In this document: one piece after another, positions 44,945 to 53,947 of the stretch
How the letters are laid out: each line of letters starts with the position of its first letter
Position numbering within the stretch: the stretch's first letter is position 1
Assembly (NCBI RefSeq): GCF_000717655.1
Contig: NZ_JNZY01000005.1
Location: 124,001 to 188,000 of the forward strand
Origin: Streptomyces katrae
Lineage (GTDB): Bacteria > Actinomycetota > Actinomycetes > Streptomycetales > Streptomycetaceae
Length of the DNA stretch: 64,000 nt
Reading direction: 5' to 3'
The notes under the pieces: generated by a model
The model's database searches: none
What the model was told of the DNA's origin: nothing
Seen by the model: the letters and a program-made list of their open reading frames with translations, nothing else
Made by a program: the position numbers and the translations under genes

Positions 44945-45727
44945 GTGAGCAACGCGTCAGAGGAACACGTGCAAGGGGGCGGCGCCTGGTCCGGGCCTGC
45001 CGGGGCAGAGGCGTTCGCGGCGGTGGAGGCGGCCACGGACTGGCTGCTCGGCTATCCGTTCGTGTTCGAGGCCCTGTCCCGCCCCCGGATCGGCACGGAC
45101 GGGGTGCTCGTGGACTACGGCTGCGGGCCCGGACGGGTGGCCGACCGGGCGGCGCGCTTGCTGGGCGCGCGGGTGCTGGGGGTGGACACGTCCGCCGAGA
45201 TGCTGGCGCTGGCCCGGAGCACGGCGACGGAGGTGGCGGAGTTCCACCTGGTCAGGGACGGCCGGGTGACCGGCCTGTCCGACGGGTCCGCGGACGCGGT
45301 GATGTGCAACCACGTCCTGGCCTCGCTCCCGACCGAGGAGGCCGTGCTCGCGGTGCTCGCCGAGATCCGCCGCCTGCTGCGGCCCGGGGCCCCGCTCGTG
45401 CTGCTGACCACCGACCCCGCCTGTACGGAGCTGGAGTACGCCTCGCTGCGCGTGGGCACGGCGGGGGCCGCGTACCGGCCGGGCGACGAGATGCCGCTAC
45501 GGCTGCGCCGCACCGATGGTTCCTGGCAGGAGGTACGCAACCACGCCTGGCCCGTGGACCTGCTTCCGGCCCTGCTGGAACGCGCCCGCTTCCGCGATGT
45601 CACCCAGCGCCGGCCGACTGTCGACGAGGCGCTGTCCGTCGCCGACCCGGCTCTCGTGCAGCGGTACCCGTGGGCCGCGGAGCGGGCCGAACCGCCGCTG
45701 GTGATCACCTCCGCCCTAGCCGCCTGA
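44945..45727 (+). CDS. Class I SAM-dependent methyltransferase
   Basis: A 260-residue methyltransferase with motif I VLVDYGCGPGRVADRAARLL, acidic loop GVDTSAEMLALAR and post-motif SADAVMCNHVLASLPTEEAV. The GTG at 44945 follows GGGGAG. The substrate is unknown. The glucosaminidase gene begins 17 nt after its stop, so the two are probably co-transcribed. Confidence 0.9.
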   Translation: MSNASEEHVQGGGAWSGPAGAEAFAAVEAATDWLLGYPFVFEALSRPRIGTDGVLVDYGCGPGRVADRAARLLGARVLGVDTSAEMLALARSTATEVAEFHLVRDGRVTGLSDGSADAVMCNHVLASLPTEEAVLAVLAEIRRLLRPGAPLVLLTTDPACTELEYASLRVGTAGAAYRPGDEMPLRLRRTDGSWQEVRNHAWPVDLLPALLERARFRDVTQRRPTVDEALSVADPALVQRYPWAAERAEPPLVITSALAA

Positions 45728-45744
45728 GCCTCCCGGAGACCACT

Positions 45745-48585
45745 GTGTTCCCCTCTCCTGTCCGTGTTGTTCGCGTTCTTCGGGTTGCCCGGTGGGAAAC
45801 CCGGGTCCTGGCCGTGCTCGGCCTGTTGGGTGCGCTCGTCGCGGGTGCTCCTGCCGCGGCTCCCTCCCCCCGTCCGGCGCACGTACGGGCGGTGACCGCC
45901 GTCCCCGCGGCGGCGGGAAGCGCCACGCCCCTGTCCGGGTACGCCATCCGGTCGACGGCCCAGGTCTCCGACGCGGCGGCCGCCGTCTCGGCCCCGGGCT
46001 ACCTGACGACGGGCTGGTATCCGGCCGGGCCGCGTTCCACCGTACTGGCCGCCCTGGTCGCGGACGGCAAGCACCCCGACCCGTTCTACTCCACCAACCA
46101 GCAGCGCATCCCGGCCGCCGACTTCACCGTGCCGTGGTGGTTCCGCGCCGAGTTCACCGTCGAGGACACGTCCTCGCGTACGTACCTGGACTTCAGCGGG
46201 GTGGTCTCCGCGGCGGACGTGTTCGTCAACGGCCGACAGGTCGCCACCGCGTCCGAGGTCGTCGGCGCGTACACCCGTCACGAGCTCGACGTCACCGGCC
46301 TGGTGACGGCGGGCGCCAATGCGGTGGCCTTCCGGATCCAGCCCAACAACCCCCGCAAGAACCTGACCATGGGCTGGCTCGACTGGCTGCAGCCGCCGCC
46401 GGACGAGAACATGGGCATCGTCCGCGACGTGCTCGTACGGCGCGGCGGACCCGTCGCCCTGCGCGATGCTCACGTGGTCACCAGCCTGGCCATGCCGTCC
46501 CTGGCCTCAGCGGACGTGACCGTCAAGGCGCAGGTGCGCAACGACTCGGCCGAGGCGGTCACCGCCACCCTCTCCGGGACCATCGGCGCCACCGACCCCA
46601 CCGGACCCACCGGACCTGCCGGACCCACCGGCACCGGCGTCGCCTTCCGCCGGGAGGTGTCCCTGCGCGCCCACGAGACGAAGACGGTGGCCTTCGCCCC
46701 GGCCGACACGCCCCGGCTGCACCTCGACTCGCCGCGCGTGTGGTGGCCCGCCGGGATGGGCGCGCAGGAGCTGTACGCGCTCGACCTGACGGTGACGGTG
46801 CCCGGGGCCGGTGCCCCGTCCGCGGCCGGGTCCGGGTCCGGGACCGTGTCCGACCGCTCCCGCCACGGCTTCGGCATCCGCAGCGTGCAGGCCCCGCTCA
46901 ACAAGGACGGGGCCCGGCAGTACTCCGTCAACGGCCGGCCGCTGCTGATCCGGGGCGCCGGCTGGTCCCCCGACCAGCTGCTGCGCTGGGACCGGACCTA
47001 CACCGAGGACCGGCTGGCGTACGCACGCGACCTCGGCCTCAACACCCTGCGCCTGGAGGGGCACCTCGAACCGGACGAGTTCTTCGACCTCGCCGACCGG
47101 TACGGGATCCTCACCCTGCCGGGCTGGCAGTGCTGCACCAAGTGGGAGGGCGAGGTCAACGGCACCGAGGCCGGGGAGAGCTGGACCACCGCCGACTACC
47201 CGGTCGCCAAGGCCTCCATGGCGGCCGAGGCCGCGCGCCTGCGCGATCACCCCAGCGTCGTCTCCTTCCTCATCGGCAGCGATTTCGCCCCGGACGCGGA
47301 GATCGAGAGGGGCTACCTCGACGCGCTGAAGGCCGCCGACTGGCCCACCCCGGTGATCCCCGCAGCCTCCGCCAAGTCGGCGCCGCTCAGCGGCCCTTCG
47401 GGGATGCGGATGCCCGGCCCCTACGACTGGGAGCCGCCCGGCTACTGGTACGACAAGCGCGAGGGCGGAGCCACCGGCTTCAACTCCGAGACCAGCGCCG
47501 GCCCCGACGTCCCCACGCTCGACACCCTGCGCCGCATGATGTCCCCCGCCGAGCTCACCGCCCTCTGGAAGGACCCGGCCGCGCCGCAGTACCACCGCTC
47601 CCCCTCCCGCACCTACGCCACGCTCAAGCTGTACGACGATGCGCTGACCGCCCGGTACGGCGCCCCCCGCAGCCTCGAGGACTACGTCGCGAAGGCGCAG
47701 CTCGCCCAGTACGAGAACGTCCGCGCGCAGTTCGAGGCGTACGCGCGCAACGCCACGGACGCCTCGAAGCCGTCGACGGGGGTCATCTACTGGATGTTCA
47801 ACAGCGGCTGGACCTCGCTGCACTGGCAGCTCGTGGACCGCTTCCTCGACCAGGGCGGCGCCTACTACGGCGCGAAGAAGGCGAACGAGCCGCTGCACAT
47901 CCAGTACTCGTACGACGACCGCACGGTGGCCGTCGTCAACCGCCGCGCGGCGGCGGTGTCGGGACTGACCGCGCGGATCTCCCTCTTCAACACGGACGGG
48001 ACGCAGAAGTACGACCGGACCGTGACCGGACTCGGCGTCGGAGGGGACGGCGCGAAGACCACCGCGCTGACCCTTCCGGCCTCGGTGGAGGGGCTGTCCA
48101 CCACCCATCTCGCGCGGCTGGTCCTGACGGACGCCGCCGGCCGCGAGGTGAGCCGCAACGTGTACTGGCTCTCGACCCGCCGGGACGTCCTCGACTACGG
48201 CCAGAGCGACTGGTACCACACCCCGGCGACCGCCTACGCCGATCTCACCCGGCTGAGGTCCATGGCGCAGGCCTCCGTGGCCGCCACCGCGACGACGGCC
48301 GTGGACAGCGATGCGCCGGCGACCTCCACGACCACCGTCACGGTACGCAACACCGGCGGCGGGAACACGCCGGCGCTGCTCACCGACCTGCATCTGGTGG
48401 ACGGCAAGGACGTCCCCGTTCTGCCCGTCCAGTGGTCCGACAATCAGATCAGCCTCTGGCCCGGTGAGTCGGCGACCGTGACGGCGACGTACCGTACCGC
48501 CGATCTGCGCGGTTCCGCGCCCCGGATCAGGATCTCGGGCTGGAACACGCCGACGGCCACGGTCCCGGCCGCAGCACGCCGGTAG
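45745..48585 (+). CDS. csxA: Secreted exo-beta-D-glucosaminidase (GH2, CsxA-type)
   Basis: A 946-residue exported GH2 enzyme that would release glucosamine from chitosan ends. The signal peptide runs to about residue 39 (LAVLGLLGALVAGAPAAA). The jelly-roll binding domain (TTGWYPAGPRSTVLAALVAD, then WWFRAEFTVEDTSSRTYLDF) is followed by an Ig-like domain and the barrel. The acid/base is D513 in FLIGSDFAPD, the Asp variant typical of CsxA instead of the usual GNE, and the nucleophile is E582 in GFNSETSAGP. C-terminal beta domains follow. Residues about 285-298 form a short collagen-like Gly-x-y run. GTG at 45745 has GGAG 6 nt upstream. A hairpin follows the stop. Confidence 0.93.
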   Translation: MFPSPVRVVRVLRVARWETRVLAVLGLLGALVAGAPAAAPSPRPAHVRAVTAVPAAAGSATPLSGYAIRSTAQVSDAAAAVSAPGYLTTGWYPAGPRSTVLAALVADGKHPDPFYSTNQQRIPAADFTVPWWFRAEFTVEDTSSRTYLDFSGVVSAADVFVNGRQVATASEVVGAYTRHELDVTGLVTAGANAVAFRIQPNNPRKNLTMGWLDWLQPPPDENMGIVRDVLVRRGGPVALRDAHVVTSLAMPSLASADVTVKAQVRNDSAEAVTATLSGTIGATDPTGPTGPAGPTGTGVAFRREVSLRAHETKTVAFAPADTPRLHLDSPRVWWPAGMGAQELYALDLTVTVPGAGAPSAAGSGSGTVSDRSRHGFGIRSVQAPLNKDGARQYSVNGRPLLIRGAGWSPDQLLRWDRTYTEDRLAYARDLGLNTLRLEGHLEPDEFFDLADRYGILTLPGWQCCTKWEGEVNGTEAGESWTTADYPVAKASMAAEAARLRDHPSVVSFLIGSDFAPDAEIERGYLDALKAADWPTPVIPAASAKSAPLSGPSGMRMPGPYDWEPPGYWYDKREGGATGFNSETSAGPDVPTLDTLRRMMSPAELTALWKDPAAPQYHRSPSRTYATLKLYDDALTARYGAPRSLEDYVAKAQLAQYENVRAQFEAYARNATDASKPSTGVIYWMFNSGWTSLHWQLVDRFLDQGGAYYGAKKANEPLHIQYSYDDRTVAVVNRRAAAVSGLTARISLFNTDGTQKYDRTVTGLGVGGDGAKTTALTLPASVEGLSTTHLARLVLTDAAGREVSRNVYWLSTRRDVLDYGQSDWYHTPATAYADLTRLRSMAQASVAATATTAVDSDAPATSTTTVTVRNTGGGNTPALLTDLHLVDGKDVPVLPVQWSDNQISLWPGESATVTATYRTADLRGSAPRIRISGWNTPTATVPAAARR

Positions 48586-48596
48586 GCCCGTCGCCC

Positions 48597-48642
48597 GGGC
48601 CGGGGGGCGGACCACGGCCCGGCTGCAGCGGTCCCCCGGCCC
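48597..48642. terminator. Terminator hairpin after glucosaminidase
   Basis: GGGCCGGGGG at 48597-48606 pairs perfectly with CCCCCGGCCC at 48633-48642, loop 26 nt, starting 11 nt after the stop. Confidence 0.65.
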
Positions 48643-48802
48643 ATGGGGCAGGATGGCAGCCCGTTCCGGAATGCGTACACGCGCCCGAACGAGGCTCCAT
48701 GCACGACAAACTGACAGGTGACAAGGTGACGACACACCTCATACGACGACCCGCAGCGCCCGTCGCCGCTCCCCCGGTCCGGCGCGAAGCGGAGGGCGTC
48801 CG

Positions 48803-49906
48803 TTGAACCGGGAACTCGTCCTGCACGACTGGCTGGTGGCCGGGATCGCGGTCGCCGCGGGCGCCCTGGCCGGACTGCTGCTGCGCGCCCTGGTGCGCTG
48901 GCTGGGGCGGCACGCCGAGCGGACCCGCTGGAGCGGGGACGACATCATCGTCGACGCGCTGCGCACGCTCGCCCCCTGGGCGGCGGTCATCGCCGGCGTC
49001 GCGGTGGCCGCCTCGACCCTGCCGCTCCACGCACGGATCCTGGGCTTCGTGAACCAGTCCCTGACCGCCCTGATCATCCTCATCGCCACGCTCAGCGCCG
49101 CCCGGGTCATCTCCGGGCTCGTCCAGTCGGTGGCGGGGGCGCGGACCGGAGTGGCCGGATCGGCGACCATCTTCGTGAACATCACGCGCATCGTGGTGCT
49201 CGTGATGGGTGTGCTCGTCGCGCTCGAGACCATGGGCGTGTCCATCGCGCCGCTGGTCACGGCCCTCGGCGTAGGCGGTCTGGCGGTGGCCCTGGCCCTG
49301 CAGGACACACTCGCCAACCTCTTCGCGGGCGTTCACATCCTCGCCTCGAAGACCGTGCAGCCCGGTGACTACATCCGCCTCAGCAGTGGTGAGGAGGGTT
49401 ACGTCGTCGACATCAACTGGCGCAACACCGTGGTCCGCAACCTGTCGAACAACCTGGTGATCATCCCCAACGGGCGTCTCGCGCGGACGAACATGACCAA
49501 CTTCACGCAACCCGAGCAGCAGCTGTCGATCCTGGTCCAGGTGGGTGTGGGCTACGAGAGCGATCTGGAGCAGGTCGAGCGGGTGACCCTCGAGGTGGTC
49601 GACGGCGTGATGGCCGACATCAACGGCGCGGTCCCCGACCACGAAGGGGCCGTCCGGTTCCACACGTTCGCGGACTCCAGGATCAACTTCACGGTGATCC
49701 TGGGCGTCGGCGAGTTCAGCGACCAGTACCGGATCAAGCACGAGTTCATCAAGCGCCTGCACCAGCGCTTCCGGGTGGAGGGCATCTCGATCCCCGCCCC
49801 CACCCGCACGGTCGCACTCCACCGCGACGAGCTCCTGGCGTCGACGCCTCCCCCGGTCCCGCACCAGCGCGAGGCTCCGACGCGTTCACCCGCCACCACC
49901 GGCTGA
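48803..49906 (+). CDS. MscS-family mechanosensitive ion channel
   Basis: A 367-residue small-conductance mechanosensitive channel. Hydrophobic helices (WLVAGIAVAAGALAGLLLRA, LRTLAPWAAVIAGVAVAAST, RIVVLVMGVLVALETMGVSI) lead to the pore helix LGVGGLAVALALQDTLANLF, the Gly/Ala packing motif of MscS. The beta domain has VQPGDYIRLSSGEEGYVVDI, then NLVIIPNGRLARTNMTNF. The start is a TTG at 48803 with GGAGGG 6 nt upstream. The stop is 5 nt from the convergent MepB-like gene. Confidence 0.95.
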   Translation: MNRELVLHDWLVAGIAVAAGALAGLLLRALVRWLGRHAERTRWSGDDIIVDALRTLAPWAAVIAGVAVAASTLPLHARILGFVNQSLTALIILIATLSAARVISGLVQSVAGARTGVAGSATIFVNITRIVVLVMGVLVALETMGVSIAPLVTALGVGGLAVALALQDTLANLFAGVHILASKTVQPGDYIRLSSGEEGYVVDINWRNTVVRNLSNNLVIIPNGRLARTNMTNFTQPEQQLSILVQVGVGYESDLEQVERVTLEVVDGVMADINGAVPDHEGAVRFHTFADSRINFTVILGVGEFSDQYRIKHEFIKRLHQRFRVEGISIPAPTRTVALHRDELLASTPPPVPHQREAPTRSPATTG

Positions 49907-49911
49907 CCCGC

Positions 49912-50481
49912 CTACGGGTGGTACAGCTCCTCGGCGCGGGCCGGGTCGACGGGGCCGTCCTGTGGCAGGTGGAGGAAGTGCTCCACCTGCCACTGCTGCG
50001 CGCGCCCGGCCTGGCGGTTGGCGGTCGTCACCCACGGCGGGTACACGCGGAAGCCGCGCTTCCCGCCGCAACCGTCCACCGATACGACGTCGTTCCGGCG
50101 CAGTGCGTCCATGGGGAAGACGAACTGGCCGAAGCCCTCGCCGTCGTGGCTGCTGATGACGACGAGGTCCACGGGATCGGCGACGTCGAACGGCGCGATG
50201 GGCCCGCGCGCGGACCTCTGCCACACGGTGACGAACTGGCCGACCTTGGTGGGCGTCGTCTTGGCTGCACGGAACCGGACACGGCGGCCGTCGAGGACGA
50301 ACGCGTGCGCAGCGTATTCGGCGCTCTCGGCCTCGGGCACCGGCTGCGAGCAGGTGAACCCGCAGGGGTCGTAGACACGCGACTTCGCCGCGAGGAGATC
50401 GCCGGGGACCCCGATCGAGTCCGACCACGGTTCCGGTCCGGTACCGGGGTGGAGGGCAGAGCCCTCGCGGTGTTCCGTCAT
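49912..50481 (-). CDS. MepB family protein
   Basis: A 189-residue protein of the MepB family: RVRFRAAKTTPTKVGQFVTV with WQRS, then DPVDLVVISSHDGEGFGQFV and FPMDALRRNDVVS. The name comes from the staphylococcal mepRAB multidrug locus, where MepB has no defined activity. No transporter or MarR partner is adjacent. Confidence 0.88.
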   Translation of the reverse strand: MTEHREGSALHPGTGPEPWSDSIGVPGDLLAAKSRVYDPCGFTCSQPVPEAESAEYAAHAFVLDGRRVRFRAAKTTPTKVGQFVTVWQRSARGPIAPFDVADPVDLVVISSHDGEGFGQFVFPMDALRRNDVVSVDGCGGKRGFRVYPPWVTTANRQAGRAQQWQVEHFLHLPQDGPVDPARAEELYHP

Positions 50482-50618
50482 CCGTTCACCTTGTCACACA
50501 CACCCAGCCATTCGAACGTTTGGCCGGACAGCGGTCGGGCCCGGGTTCGTTCTTACGGATCCGTGACGTGCGGCCGGGCATCTGCCTCATCGGCCACGGT
50601 GCGGCATAGCGTCGGCTC

Positions 50619-51626
50619 ATGCGCGTACTCGTGACTGGAGGAGCGGGCTTCATCGGCTCGCACATCGTCTCCGAACTTGCAGGCCGGGGGCTCGACCCGG
50701 TGGTGTTCGACCTGGCGGCGGACGGGAGGGACGTACGGGATCCCGGTCAGGTGCGGGAGGCCCTGGCCGGCGTCGACGCGGTCTGCCACCAGGCGGCGAA
50801 GGTCGGCCTGGGCAAGGATTTCGGGGACGCACCCGGCTACGTGTCGGCCAACGATCTCGGTACGGCGGTGCTGCTGGCCCAGATGGCGGAGGCGGGCGTG
50901 GGCAGGCTGCTGCTCGCCGGGTCGATGGTCGTCTACGGCGAGGGACGGTACGAGTGCACCGCCCACGGCGTGGTCCGGCCCGGGCCGCGTGCCGAGGCCG
51001 ATCTGGCCGCCGGCCGGTTCGAGCCGCGCTGCCCGGCCTGCGGCGCCGACTTGGCCCCCGGGCTGGTCGGGGAGGATGCGCCGATGGATCCGCGGAACGT
51101 CTACGCCACCACCAAGCTGGCCCAGGAGCACCTCGTGGCCTCCTGGGCGCGGGCTACGGGCGGTCGCGGGATCTCGCTGCGCTACCACAACGTCTACGGG
51201 CCGGGGATGCCCCGCGACACCCCGTACGCGGGGGTCGCCGCGCTGTTCCGCTCGGCGCTGGCCAGGGGCGAGGCGCCGCGCGTCTTCGAAGACGGCGGCC
51301 AGCGGCGGGACTTCGTCCACGTGCGGGACGTGGCGGTGGCCAACGCGGTGGCGCTGGAGTCGCTGGAGTCCCCGGGCGGCGCGGTGGGCGGCTTCGCCGC
51401 GTACAACGTCGGCAGCGGCGATCCGCGGACCGTCGGAGACATGGCCAAGGCCCTGGCCTCCGCGTGCGGGGGCCCGGACCCGGTCGTCACCGGCGAGTAC
51501 CGGTTGGGCGACGTCCGGCACATCACCGCCGACTCGGCGCGCCTGCGCCGGGAACTGGGCTGGCGGCCGGTGGTGCCGTTCGCCGCCGGGATGGCGGAAC
51601 TGGCGGCCGGGGCGGACACGCCCTGA
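50619..51626 (+). CDS. NAD-dependent epimerase/dehydratase (extended SDR)
   Basis: A 335-residue extended short-chain dehydrogenase acting on a nucleotide sugar. It has the dinucleotide motif VTGGAGFIGSHIVSELAGRG, Ser in LLLAGSMVVYGEGRY, the catalytic Y-x3-K in NVYATTKLAQEHL and the RDFVHVRDVAVA segment. An unusual feature is C-P-A-C (FEPRCPACGADLAPG) in the substrate lobe, with an upstream Cys in YECTAHG, which could bind zinc. It is followed by a 170-bp MITE. It is a candidate to supply the sugar donor for the glycosyltransferases at 53.9-59.1 kb. Confidence 0.92.
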   Translation: MRVLVTGGAGFIGSHIVSELAGRGLDPVVFDLAADGRDVRDPGQVREALAGVDAVCHQAAKVGLGKDFGDAPGYVSANDLGTAVLLAQMAEAGVGRLLLAGSMVVYGEGRYECTAHGVVRPGPRAEADLAAGRFEPRCPACGADLAPGLVGEDAPMDPRNVYATTKLAQEHLVASWARATGGRGISLRYHNVYGPGMPRDTPYAGVAALFRSALARGEAPRVFEDGGQRRDFVHVRDVAVANAVALESLESPGGAVGGFAAYNVGSGDPRTVGDMAKALASACGGPDPVVTGEYRLGDVRHITADSARLRRELGWRPVVPFAAGMAELAAGADTP

Positions 51627-51690
51627 GCCACCACCGGTCCGCCGGTCCACCGGGCCGCCGGCTCTCCGGACCCCCGGCCCTCCCGATGTT

Positions 51691-51860
51691 CCTAAGGGCT
51701 GTCCCGTAATCCCCGGTGGGTCAGCGCACGGCGTCGGATGCGGTGCATCGCAAGGCGGAGGGGCGCCCACATACTGGGCGTATTCGGGCGTTCCGACAAC
51801 GCGGCGAGGTGCCGTAGCCGGCGTCGTGCGCCCGCCGGGGATTACGGGACAGCCCTTAGG
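51691..51860. mobile_element. 170-bp MITE with 26-bp perfect terminal inverted repeats
   Basis: CCTAAGGGCTGTCCCGTAAT and the six bases after it (51691-51716) are repeated exactly, inverted, at 51835-51860. The interior is also an imperfect palindrome (GCGCACGGCGTCGG near the left, GCGCACGACGCCGG as its right-arm complement), and it codes for nothing, so this is a fold-back, non-autonomous element. The right end supplies the TAA stop codon of the histidine-kinase gene. Transposase source and target duplication cannot be judged from this window. Confidence 0.85.
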
Positions 51861-52971
51861 CGGGGGCCGGGAGGGTCAGTTCGAAGCGGCAGCCGCCGGA
51901 GACGTTGCGGACGTGTACGTGCCCGTCGTGGGCCTCCACGATGCCCCGGACGATCGCCAGGCCCAGGCCCGCGCCTCCAGGAGGGGTGCGGGCCTGTGTG
52001 CCGCGCCAGCCGGTGTCGAAGACGCGCGCGAGGTCCTCCTCGGGAATGCCGCCGCAGGCGTCGGTGACCGACAGCACCACCGCTCCCTCACGGGATTCGG
52101 CCGCGATCGCGACCGTGCCGTCGGCCGGGGTGTGGCGGATGGCGTTGACCAGCAGGTTCGACAGGACGCGGGTCATCTCCTTGCCGTCCGCCTCCACCGG
52201 GAGCGGTGCGGCGCCGTCGCCGACCAGCCGTACGCCGTGCTCGCGTGCGAGTGCGTCGGTTCCGGCCAGGGCGTCGCCCACCAGGTCGTAGAGGTTCAAC
52301 CGGGTGGGGCTGAGGCTGAGGGCGCCCGCGTGGATGCGGGAGAGCTCGAAGAGGTCGCCGACCATGGAGTTGAGGCGGTCCACCTCGGTGCGCATCTGCC
52401 GGTGGTAGCGGGCGGGGTCGGCGGCCATGCCGTCCTCCAGCGCCTCCGACATGGCGCGCAGACCGGCCAGCGGGGTGCGCAGGTCGTGCGAGATCCAGGC
52501 GACCAGTTCACGCCGTGAGGTCTCCAGGGCCCGCTCGCGCTCCCGGGACGACTCCAGGTGTTCGCTGGTCAGGGCCAGTTCGCGGCTGAGCGCGGTGAGT
52601 TCGGCGGGGGCGGGCACGGTGGGCGTGGTGAACGTGCCCTCCTCGCCGAAGACCCGTGCGGCGGCGACGAGCTCGCGGCAGCGCAGTACGACCTGGCGGC
52701 CCAGCAGCAGGGCGGCGCCCAGGGAGACGGCGGCCGCCACGGCGACGACCGTGGTCATCACGGTCAGGTCGTGCGTCGAGAGGAACATCGCCCAGGCCAC
52801 CGTGAGCGTGCCGGCGAGCATCGCGAACACGGCGACGGCGGTCACGACGGCGAGTGAGACGGCGATGCTGCGGCGCCGCAGCATCCGCAGGGCGACCGCG
52901 CCCAGCGCTCCGGCGCCGCCCGCGCCGAGCAGCGCGTACAGGGCGATCAGCAGCAGGTCCTGCTCACGCAT
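51856..52971 (-). CDS. Sensor histidine kinase (HisKA, EnvZ-like)
   Basis: A 371-residue two-helix membrane sensor. Helices lie at about 7-28, 38-65 and 70-90 with little extracellular loop, so the signal is probably sensed in or near the membrane. A HAMP-like segment leads to H162 in WISHDLRTPLAGLRAMSEAL. The HATPase has NLLVNAIRHTPADGTVAIAA (N-box), DACGGIPEEDLARVFDTGWR (G1/F) and GGAGLGLAIVRGIVEAHDGH (G2). The stop codon lies inside the MITE. It overlaps the response-regulator gene by 8 nt. Confidence 0.94.
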   Translation of the reverse strand: MREQDLLLIALYALLGAGGAGALGAVALRMLRRRSIAVSLAVVTAVAVFAMLAGTLTVAWAMFLSTHDLTVMTTVVAVAAAVSLGAALLLGRQVVLRCRELVAAARVFGEEGTFTTPTVPAPAELTALSRELALTSEHLESSRERERALETSRRELVAWISHDLRTPLAGLRAMSEALEDGMAADPARYHRQMRTEVDRLNSMVGDLFELSRIHAGALSLSPTRLNLYDLVGDALAGTDALAREHGVRLVGDGAAPLPVEADGKEMTRVLSNLLVNAIRHTPADGTVAIAAESREGAVVLSVTDACGGIPEEDLARVFDTGWRGTQARTPPGGAGLGLAIVRGIVEAHDGHVHVRNVSGGCRFELTLPAPA

Positions 52972-53824
52972 GTCCGAGCTCCGTCCGGGGATCCGTGGCG
53001 GGGGCCGCCGGGGCGGGGTGGGCGTCGAAGCGATAGCCGGCGCCCCATACGGTCTGGATCAGGCGGGGGCTCGCCGCATCGTCCTCGATCTTTCCGCGGA
53101 GCCTGCGGACGTGGACGGTGACGGTGGACAGGTCGCCGAAGTCCCAGCCCCAGACCTCGCGCATGAGCCGCTCCCGGTCGCAGACCTGCCCGGGGTGGCG
53201 CAGGAAGTAGGCGAGGAGGTCGAACTCCCGCAGGGTGAGGGCGAGCTCCTGGCCGTCCTTGCTCACCCGGCGGGCGGCCGGGTCCAGGCTCAGGCCCGCC
53301 GCGGTGAGCCGGGGGCCGGCGGCCGGCGGGGCGGGGACGGCCCGGCGCAGCACCGACTGCACGCGCAGGACGAGTTCGCGCGGGCTGAACGGCTTGGTCA
53401 CGTAGTCGTCCGCGCCGACTTCCAGGCCCAGGATCCGGTCGTCCTCGTCACCGCGTGCGGTGAGCATGATGACCGGGACGGGCGGGAGGGGCGGGGTGCC
53501 GCCCTGACCTCGACGACGGTCGGCGCCGTGCTCGCGCGCCCGCAACCGCCGGCAGACCTCCAGTCCGTCCATCCCGGGGAGCATGAGGTCGAGGATCACC
53601 AGGTCCGGGCGCTGCTCCTCGGCGGCGCGGAGGGCGGCCGGTCCGTCGGCGGCCCGGCGCACGGCGAAGCCGGCCCGGTCGAGGTATCCGGCCACCACCT
53701 CCGAGACGGTCGGGTCGTCCTCCACGACCAGGACGCTGCCCGTGAACCGGTCCGGCGTACCCGCCCCGCCGGGGCCGACGGCGTCCTGGCCCTCGTCCGT
53801 GCTCTGCGTATTGCTGACTGCCAT
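52964..53824 (-). CDS. OmpR-family response regulator
   Basis: A 286-residue regulator. The receiver has ED at 35-36, phosphoacceptor D79 (LVILDLMLPGMDGLEV) and Lys in DDYVTKPFSP. The C-terminal OmpR winged helix reads LTLREFDLLAYFLRHPGQVC, then LSTVTVHVRRLRGKIEDD and TVWGAGYRF. The loop before VPVIMLTAR carries an insertion of about 15 residues (EHGADRRRGQGGTPPLPP) uncommon in the family. It has an N-terminal extension of about 30 residues. It likely binds the GTTTCGTAAGG boxes upstream of itself and at 57.7 kb. Confidence 0.94.
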   Translation of the reverse strand: MAVSNTQSTDEGQDAVGPGGAGTPDRFTGSVLVVEDDPTVSEVVAGYLDRAGFAVRRAADGPAALRAAEEQRPDLVILDLMLPGMDGLEVCRRLRAREHGADRRRGQGGTPPLPPVPVIMLTARGDEDDRILGLEVGADDYVTKPFSPRELVLRVQSVLRRAVPAPPAAGPRLTAAGLSLDPAARRVSKDGQELALTLREFDLLAYFLRHPGQVCDRERLMREVWGWDFGDLSTVTVHVRRLRGKIEDDAASPRLIQTVWGAGYRFDAHPAPAAPATDPRTELGHA

Positions 53825-53891
53825 GGCCCAAGCCTGGCATCCGCCCCGGTCGCGTGGAACGCGCCCTCCCCCGATCCCGCACGGCGTCCGC

Positions 53892-53902
53892 GTTTCGTAA
53901 GG
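53892..53902 (+). promoter_or_regulatory. Shared motif GTTTCGTAAGG, copy 1
   Basis: Located between the divergent response-regulator and GT2 genes, exactly 45 nt before the GTG at 53948. A second TTTCGT occurs 22 bp downstream (53915-53920), in phase with two helical turns. The identical 11-mer recurs in inverted orientation at 57661-57671. Confidence 0.6.
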
Positions 53903-53947
53903 ACTTGAAGCCCCTTTCGTCCCCGTCCGCTTCCTACGGTGTGGACC

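Noticed and set aside
43570..45744. A long frame continuous with the glucosaminidase, giving 1671 codons
   Set aside because: The upstream part is antisense to the class V aminotransferase and overlaps the methyltransferase. The GTG at 45745 with GGAG and a signal peptide is clearly the start.
50555..50565. A third GTTTCGTAAGG-like box upstream of the epimerase and MepB genes
   Set aside because: Only CGTAAG and a few flanking bases match (CCGTAAGAACG), and spacing to the nearest start differs from the 45 nt of the two true copies.
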